Source: Anaerolineaceae bacterium (lineage in GTDB: Bacteria; Chloroflexota; Anaerolineae; JAAYZQ01). From it: a stretch of DNA of 13,764 nucleotides. Made by a program: the position numbers and the translations under genes. The stretch is taken from contig JAAYZQ010000253.1 of assembly GCA_012514775.1 (NCBI GenBank), forward strand, positions 1 to 13,764, read 5' to 3'. Shown in pieces: positions 10,417 to 13,764 of this stretch. Position 1 is the first letter of the stretch, and the number at the start of each line of letters is the position of its first letter. The notes beneath the pieces were generated by a model. It made no database searches and was not told the origin of the DNA. It was given only the letters and a program-made list of their open reading frames with translations.

Positions 10417-11364
10417 ATGACTGATACCAAAGTGGCAGGATTTCCGGCCAAGCCGCTGGTCCTGGATAGAATGGGAACTTGTGTCCGAGCTGGCACGCGT
10501 CTGCTGGGACTCCTGGGTGCGGATATTCGGCACGCGGATCTCGCCTTCTCGTTCAACAACCAGTTGTTATCCTACTGGGAACGCAAGTACCTATACGTGC
10601 CCTACTCGGTGCCCGCCGAGGAGCTGGAGAACGCGATACAGGGCATCCGCGCCCTCGATATCCTGGCCTGCAACGTAACCTTTCCCCACAAGGTAGCAAT
10701 CATGAACTACCTGGACGAGATGGATGACTCGACGCGGCGCATGGGATCGGTGAACCTCGTCGTGAATCGAGAGGGTGTCCTGTGGGGGTACAATACCGAC
10801 AGCATGGGCTTCATGGACGCCCTGCACGCGACAGGGCTCATGGACGACCTGGATAGCGCCCTCATCTATGGCGCCGGAGGCGCCGGGCGAGCCCTGGCCA
10901 CCGCCCTGGCCGCGGCGGGCATATCCAAAATATGGCTCTATGACATCGTCGAGGCCCGGAGCCACGCCATCGAAAGCCGGCTGAGCCACAACGGCTGCCG
11001 GGTATGCGCCGTCGCGCCGGAGGATCTGCCGCACCTGCGGCCGGCCCTCATCGTCAATGCCACGCCCCTGGGGCGTGGCGAGCAGGCCGGCGTCTCGCCC
11101 CTGGAGGACCTGCGCACGGGACAGGATGCCCGGCTCTTTTTTGACCTCAACTACAACCCGGCCCGATCCAGGTTTCTGCAGCAGGCCGGCACCCTGGGCG
11201 TGCCTGCCGAAAACGGCTTGCGCATGATGTGCTACCAGGCCAAGCGGTCTATCGACATTGCTGTCGACCAGGTCCCATTTGACTGGTTCTACACGGCTTT
11301 GAGAACGAAAGAGATAGAACAGCACATGGTGGCTGCCGGGTCCGCGCCTGCGGCAACACCCTAG
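10417..11364 (+). CDS. Shikimate-dehydrogenase-like oxidoreductase with altered substrate site
   Basis: The protein has 315 residues from ATG 10417. The AroE fold is clear: NVTFPHK (86-92, catalytic Lys92), SVNLVV (111-116), GYNTD (124-128, catalytic Asp128), the nucleotide motif GAGGAGRA (152-159), NATPLG (214-219) and a late Gln274 in MCYQAK. In true AroE the N-terminal GNPxxHSxSP motif provides two serines that hold the shikimate carboxylate. Here the aligned segment is GADIRHADLAF (34-44), so those positions are Ala40 and Leu42. The enzyme therefore probably reduces or oxidises a shikimate-like ring compound other than shikimate, or a derivative. Its place at the end of the operon suggests it makes or adjusts a building block for the A-T-TE protein (inference). 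Its stop overlaps the convergent gene in CTAG. Confidence 0.85.
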   Translation: MTDTKVAGFPAKPLVLDRMGTCVRAGTRLLGLLGADIRHADLAFSFNNQLLSYWERKYLYVPYSVPAEELENAIQGIRALDILACNVTFPHKVAIMNYLDEMDDSTRRMGSVNLVVNREGVLWGYNTDSMGFMDALHATGLMDDLDSALIYGAGGAGRALATALAAAGISKIWLYDIVEARSHAIESRLSHNGCRVCAVAPEDLPHLRPALIVNATPLGRGEQAGVSPLEDLRTGQDARLFFDLNYNPARSRFLQQAGTLGVPAENGLRMMCYQAKRSIDIAVDQVPFDWFYTALRTKEIEQHMVAAGSAPAATP

Positions 11365-12818
11365 AGAGGAAGCGGCAGAACGGGGCTGCCGGGCATGAAG
11401 GTGTGGGGAGAGGTCCCGGCCCCTTCAGGTTCCACCAGCTCGATGACCGACTCGAAGGCGCCGATGTCGTGACCTCCGCCCCGGGGCCGGGCCTTGCCCG
11501 CGAAATCCGTGGTGACGTCGACGTCCGTTCCAGCATCGATCATGGGAGACAAAAGTTGCAGTCGAAAATCCCCCCCGGCGGCGTCCACGAACTCCGGATC
11601 CACCCCCCACAGGTCGCCTCGGGATGGTGATCCCGATAGCCGGCGCCCATCGCTGCGATAGACGTTGTTGTACCCCGCATCCAGGCTCCGCTCCGACACC
11701 GTATCGGGAGCCAGGTGCGGCCTCGCGATGTTGTAAAAGATATTGTTCTTGATCGTGACGCGCAGCGAGCGAAAGAGACCGATTCCCACCTGCGTCGAAA
11801 GATCAAAGTCCAGGTCGCTCACGAACGTGTTGTTCAGGATCTGGATCCGGCGGCCGTCCAGGATGGTGATCTGATTAAATGCCAGGATGACATTGTTCCT
11901 GATGACAATGTCCCGCACGAGCCCGTTCTGGGACTCGATCATGAAGCCCTTGCCCTGCTCGTCCGGTCCCTGGTACTCCAGGTTCTCGCAGCGGTTCCCC
12001 TCGAAGACAATGTCCACCGCCGGTCCCCAGGTCTGGAAACAGTCGATGTGCGGGTTCACGTTCTGGACGTCGTCGTAGCTGATATCGTGGATATAATTGC
12101 CCCTGATCTGATGTCCACGCCCGAAGAAGCGGATGCCATCGGCGTCCACCCAGCGGGGTGGGTCGGCCCAGCGTGGATGATGCTGGACCGTGCCCCAGAT
12201 CTCGTTGCCCTCGATGACGTGGTCGTCGCCGTGGAGCTCGATGCCCACCAGCCCGTTGCGAACCAGCAGGTTGTTCCGCACGATGCAATCGGTGCTACCC
12301 GGCTCTCCCATCTCGCCAAAGAGCAGGATGCCACCCCGCGTCGCGTGACGAATCTCGTTGTCCTCCAGCACGCAGCGGCCGGCGTTGACAAAGATGCCAA
12401 CGCCGTCATCCCACAGGTCCTCCGTGCCCGTGATCTCGAAGCCACGCACGGTGATGTCATCGGCCAGGATGGTAAACCCTCTGGTCCGTACCGCGCCAAC
12501 GGCCTGAAAGATGATGGGCGCGCCGCGCTTGCCGGGCGTCGTAACCCGGACTCGCTCCTGGTAGCGTCCGGCCCGGACGTGAACGGTGCTTCCGGCTACG
12601 ACGGTGTCTGCCGCCTTCTGGATGGTGCGCCAGGGCGCCAACGCTGTACCGGGGTTCAAATTGGAACCCCGCAGCGCGTCCACGTAATAGTCTCCTGGCT
12701 GGGGCCGCTCGGGCCTCTGCCCGGGAACAGGGGTGGGCAGCGGTGAACAGGATGCAATTGTGAGTAGGAGCACGAGCCCGCAGACGATGAGGGTGTCTCC
12801 GCGTGGTATCTTGACCAT
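11361..12818 (-). CDS. Right-handed parallel beta-helix lipoprotein
   Basis: The protein has 485 residues from ATG at 12818. A short basic start is followed by a hydrophobic stretch (9-22) and the lipobox I-A-S-C with Cys24, then a Pro-rich linker (25-41), so it should be exported and lipid-anchored. YYVDALRGSNLNPGTALAPW (44-63) is the usual opening of DUF1565/parallel beta-helix proteins. Repeated coil turns with NN or GN ladders follow (IRNNVIL, ILNNTFV, IKNNIFY) up to DIGAFE (451-456). Such proteins bind or cleave polysaccharides, and no catalytic set can be assigned here. An ATG at 12950 is in frame but lies between the -35 and -10 of the promoter, so it is rejected. The SD (GGGAG) is only two bases from the ATG. 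The gene is convergent with the glycan operon and paralogous to the gene upstream on the same strand. Confidence 0.85.
   Translation of the reverse strand: MVKIPRGDTLIVCGLVLLLTIASCSPLPTPVPGQRPERPQPGDYYVDALRGSNLNPGTALAPWRTIQKAADTVVAGSTVHVRAGRYQERVRVTTPGKRGAPIIFQAVGAVRTRGFTILADDITVRGFEITGTEDLWDDGVGIFVNAGRCVLEDNEIRHATRGGILLFGEMGEPGSTDCIVRNNLLVRNGLVGIELHGDDHVIEGNEIWGTVQHHPRWADPPRWVDADGIRFFGRGHQIRGNYIHDISYDDVQNVNPHIDCFQTWGPAVDIVFEGNRCENLEYQGPDEQGKGFMIESQNGLVRDIVIRNNVILAFNQITILDGRRIQILNNTFVSDLDFDLSTQVGIGLFRSLRVTIKNNIFYNIARPHLAPDTVSERSLDAGYNNVYRSDGRRLSGSPSRGDLWGVDPEFVDAAGGDFRLQLLSPMIDAGTDVDVTTDFAGKARPRGGGHDIGAFESVIELVEPEGAGTSPHTFMPGSPVLPLPL
11373..11391. terminator. Possible weak hairpin at the convergent gene ends
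   Basis: CGGCAG (11373-11378) and CTGCCG (11386-11391) can form a 6-bp GC stem with a 7-base loop just after the operon's last stop. There is no T-run on either strand and it lies within the coding end of the opposite gene, so a terminator role is only possible. Confidence 0.25.
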
Positions 12819-12932
12819 GGCTCCCGGTACCGTGACCAGTGGCTGGCCACATCGAGGGTTGCAGCGTCCACCGGAAGGAATTAGGGACGCAGAATATGCT
12901 TCACCCAAGGTGCCGGCTCGGGGACCCCGGGC
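12819..12932 (-). other. Leader (5' UTR) of the beta-helix lipoprotein gene
   Basis: From the predicted promoter, the transcript would carry about 115 untranslated bases. It contains one clear inverted repeat, GCGTCC/GGACGC with a 15-base loop, and GC-rich self-complementary stretches (CGGGG T CCCCG). I do not recognise a known riboswitch. Confidence 0.4.
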
Positions 12933-12938
12933 AGGCGT

Positions 12939-12966
12939 ATGATACCACATTCTGGCCCTTTGTCAA
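12939..12966 (-). promoter_or_regulatory. Sigma70-type promoter for the beta-helix lipoprotein gene
   Basis: On the minus strand a perfect -35 TTGACA (12961-12966) and a -10 TATCAT (12939-12944, 5 of 6) are separated by 16 bases. It faces the lipoprotein gene and lies directly downstream of the terminator of the preceding gene. It is the only convincing promoter I found in the window. Confidence 0.75.
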
Positions 12967-12991
12967 CAGTGAAATACTGCCAGGGCAAGAA

Positions 12992-13015
12992 AAAGGGCCT
13001 CTCTCGAGGCCCTTT
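12992..13015 (-). terminator. Intrinsic terminator of the golvesin-domain beta-helix gene
   Basis: A perfect 10-bp stem (12992-13001 with 13006-13015; arms AAAGGGCCTC and GAGGCCCTTT) closes a 4-base loop. On the minus strand it is followed by TTTTTCTT. It begins 26 bases after the stop codon at 13042, the expected place for a Rho-independent terminator. Confidence 0.93.
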
Positions 13016-13041
13016 GGTTCCTGTCTCTGGTGCAGCAGCCG

Positions 13042-13764
13042 TCAATGGTGGATCACAGAGAGATAGAGCTTCCACGGCACCATTCTGCTGGGCGGGGCCA
13101 CGTGGGTCAGGCCCACGGCGTCGGCGACGACGTCCTGTCCGGACGTGACGTCGTCCTTGACAGAGATAGAACCACCGGTCTCGAATTCAAAGGTCCCAAT
13201 CAAGTTCCACTTCCCGCCGTTGATCTGCTGGTTGACGCGCAGCGTCCTGGAGCTGGTGGAGCCGTTGACGACGTACGGAACGTCGGCTGGGCGCCATTCC
13301 CCGCCACACCACCAGGCATAGACGGCGTAGCGGCCGGGCTCGGGCACCGAGAACGACCAGGTGGCGACGTCCTGTCCCGTGCCGAGGAGGTGATTGTATG
13401 CATGGCTGTCGCCATAATGCTCGCCGCCGGCTTCTTCGTACCGCTGCCAGGCGTCTTGTTTGTAAGAGCTGGAAAAGGCGCTGCTCTCGTTGTCATAGAT
13501 GTGATCGACCGTGGCGGTAGGGGCGGCTGGCGGCACTCCGCCTGTGCACTCACAGGCGCCGATGTCAAAGGCCTCGCCCTGGGGCCGGGCGATCCCGTCA
13601 TAGTCCACGGGCACCGTCGACCCCACGTTGTATCCCGCGTCCACCGCCGCTGACGTCGTCTCCAGGTGATAGTCGCCTCCCCCGGCGTTCGCAAACCCCG
13701 GCGCAACTCCCCACAGGTCCCCAGGATACGGGCTGCCCTGCAACGCCTTCCCGTCGCTCCGGTA
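13042..13764 (-). CDS. Beta-helix protein with C-terminal golvesin-like carbohydrate-binding domain (partial)
   Basis: The reading frame runs off the right edge, leaving the last 240 residues. It begins YRSDGKALQGSPYPGDLWGV, closely matching residues 387-406 of the neighbouring lipoprotein, and continues to DIGACE, which aligns with DIGAFE there. The two genes are therefore paralogs. Beyond that point, from about visible residue 85 to 222, comes an extra domain with DNESSAF, the aromatic strand GRYAVYAWW, VNQQINGGKWNLIGTFEF and ADAVGL. This is the pattern of golvesin C-terminal/Xly-type CBM-like domains that bind polysaccharide on exported enzymes. The N-terminus and export signal are outside the window. 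A surface or secreted glycan-binding role is likely. A TTG near the edge is not a start, because homology continues upstream of it. Confidence 0.85.
   Translation of the reverse strand, partial: YRSDGKALQGSPYPGDLWGVAPGFANAGGGDYHLETTSAAVDAGYNVGSTVPVDYDGIARPQGEAFDIGACECTGGVPPAAPTATVDHIYDNESSAFSSSYKQDAWQRYEEAGGEHYGDSHAYNHLLGTGQDVATWSFSVPEPGRYAVYAWWCGGEWRPADVPYVVNGSTSSRTLRVNQQINGGKWNLIGTFEFETGGSISVKDDVTSGQDVVADAVGLTHVAPPSRMVPWKLYLSVIHH

Noticed and set aside
12819..12932. Cobalamin-type riboswitch in the lipoprotein leader
   Set aside because: A GCCACTG-like string and a CGGTG string occur, but the surrounding conserved core and spacing are absent, so the resemblance is likely chance.
12819..12950. 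Start of the beta-helix lipoprotein at the ATG at 12950
   Set aside because: It falls between the -35 and -10 of the promoter, and would bury the lipoprotein signal peptide 44 residues inside the protein.

Overview
The window is GC-rich and densely packed bacterial DNA. Its style (short overlaps between genes, surface glycan genes, beta-helix lipoproteins, a dispersed 24-bp repeat) fits a Chloroflexota/Anaerolineae-like genome. That placement is an impression from sequence style, since there is no rRNA or other marker here.

Positions 1-11364 (+ strand) read as one long operon, entered in its middle. In order it holds: the tail of a Gfo/Idh/MocA oxidoreductase, an extended SDR sugar-nucleotide epimerase/dehydratase, two GT-B glycosyltransferases, a FemAB/GNAT-like acyl- or aminoacyltransferase, an ATP-grasp ligase, a polysaccharide deacetylase, a stand-alone A-T-TE NRPS-like protein, and a shikimate-dehydrogenase-like oxidoreductase. 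Most junctions are ATGA/GTGA or 11-bp overlaps, one has a 7-nt gap, and only the last has a real gap. That gap (about 90 nt) is filled by four tandem 24-bp repeat units. Single copies of the same repeat sit inside the deacetylase and the NRPS-like genes. There is no promoter, terminator or RNA gene inside the operon that I can support.

Positions 11361-13764 (- strand) carry two tandem, paralogous right-handed beta-helix proteins convergent to the operon. The complete one is a predicted lipoprotein. The other is cut by the right edge and ends in a golvesin-C-like carbohydrate-binding domain. Between them lie a strong intrinsic terminator and a good sigma70-type promoter.

Functionally, the first four genes look like sugar modification and glycan assembly. 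The next five look like decoration chemistry: N- or O-acylation (FemAB/GNAT), amide ligation (ATP-grasp), deacetylation, and activation of a carboxylic acid on a carrier protein followed by thioesterase release or transfer. Three enzymes have altered active sites. The adenylation domain lacks the Asp that binds the alpha-amino group, the thioesterase has Cys in place of Ser, and the SDH-like enzyme lacks both shikimate-binding serines. Together they suggest an unusual acyl building block attached to a surface glycan or glycolipid. This is inference, but it is the best candidate in the window for an undescribed system.
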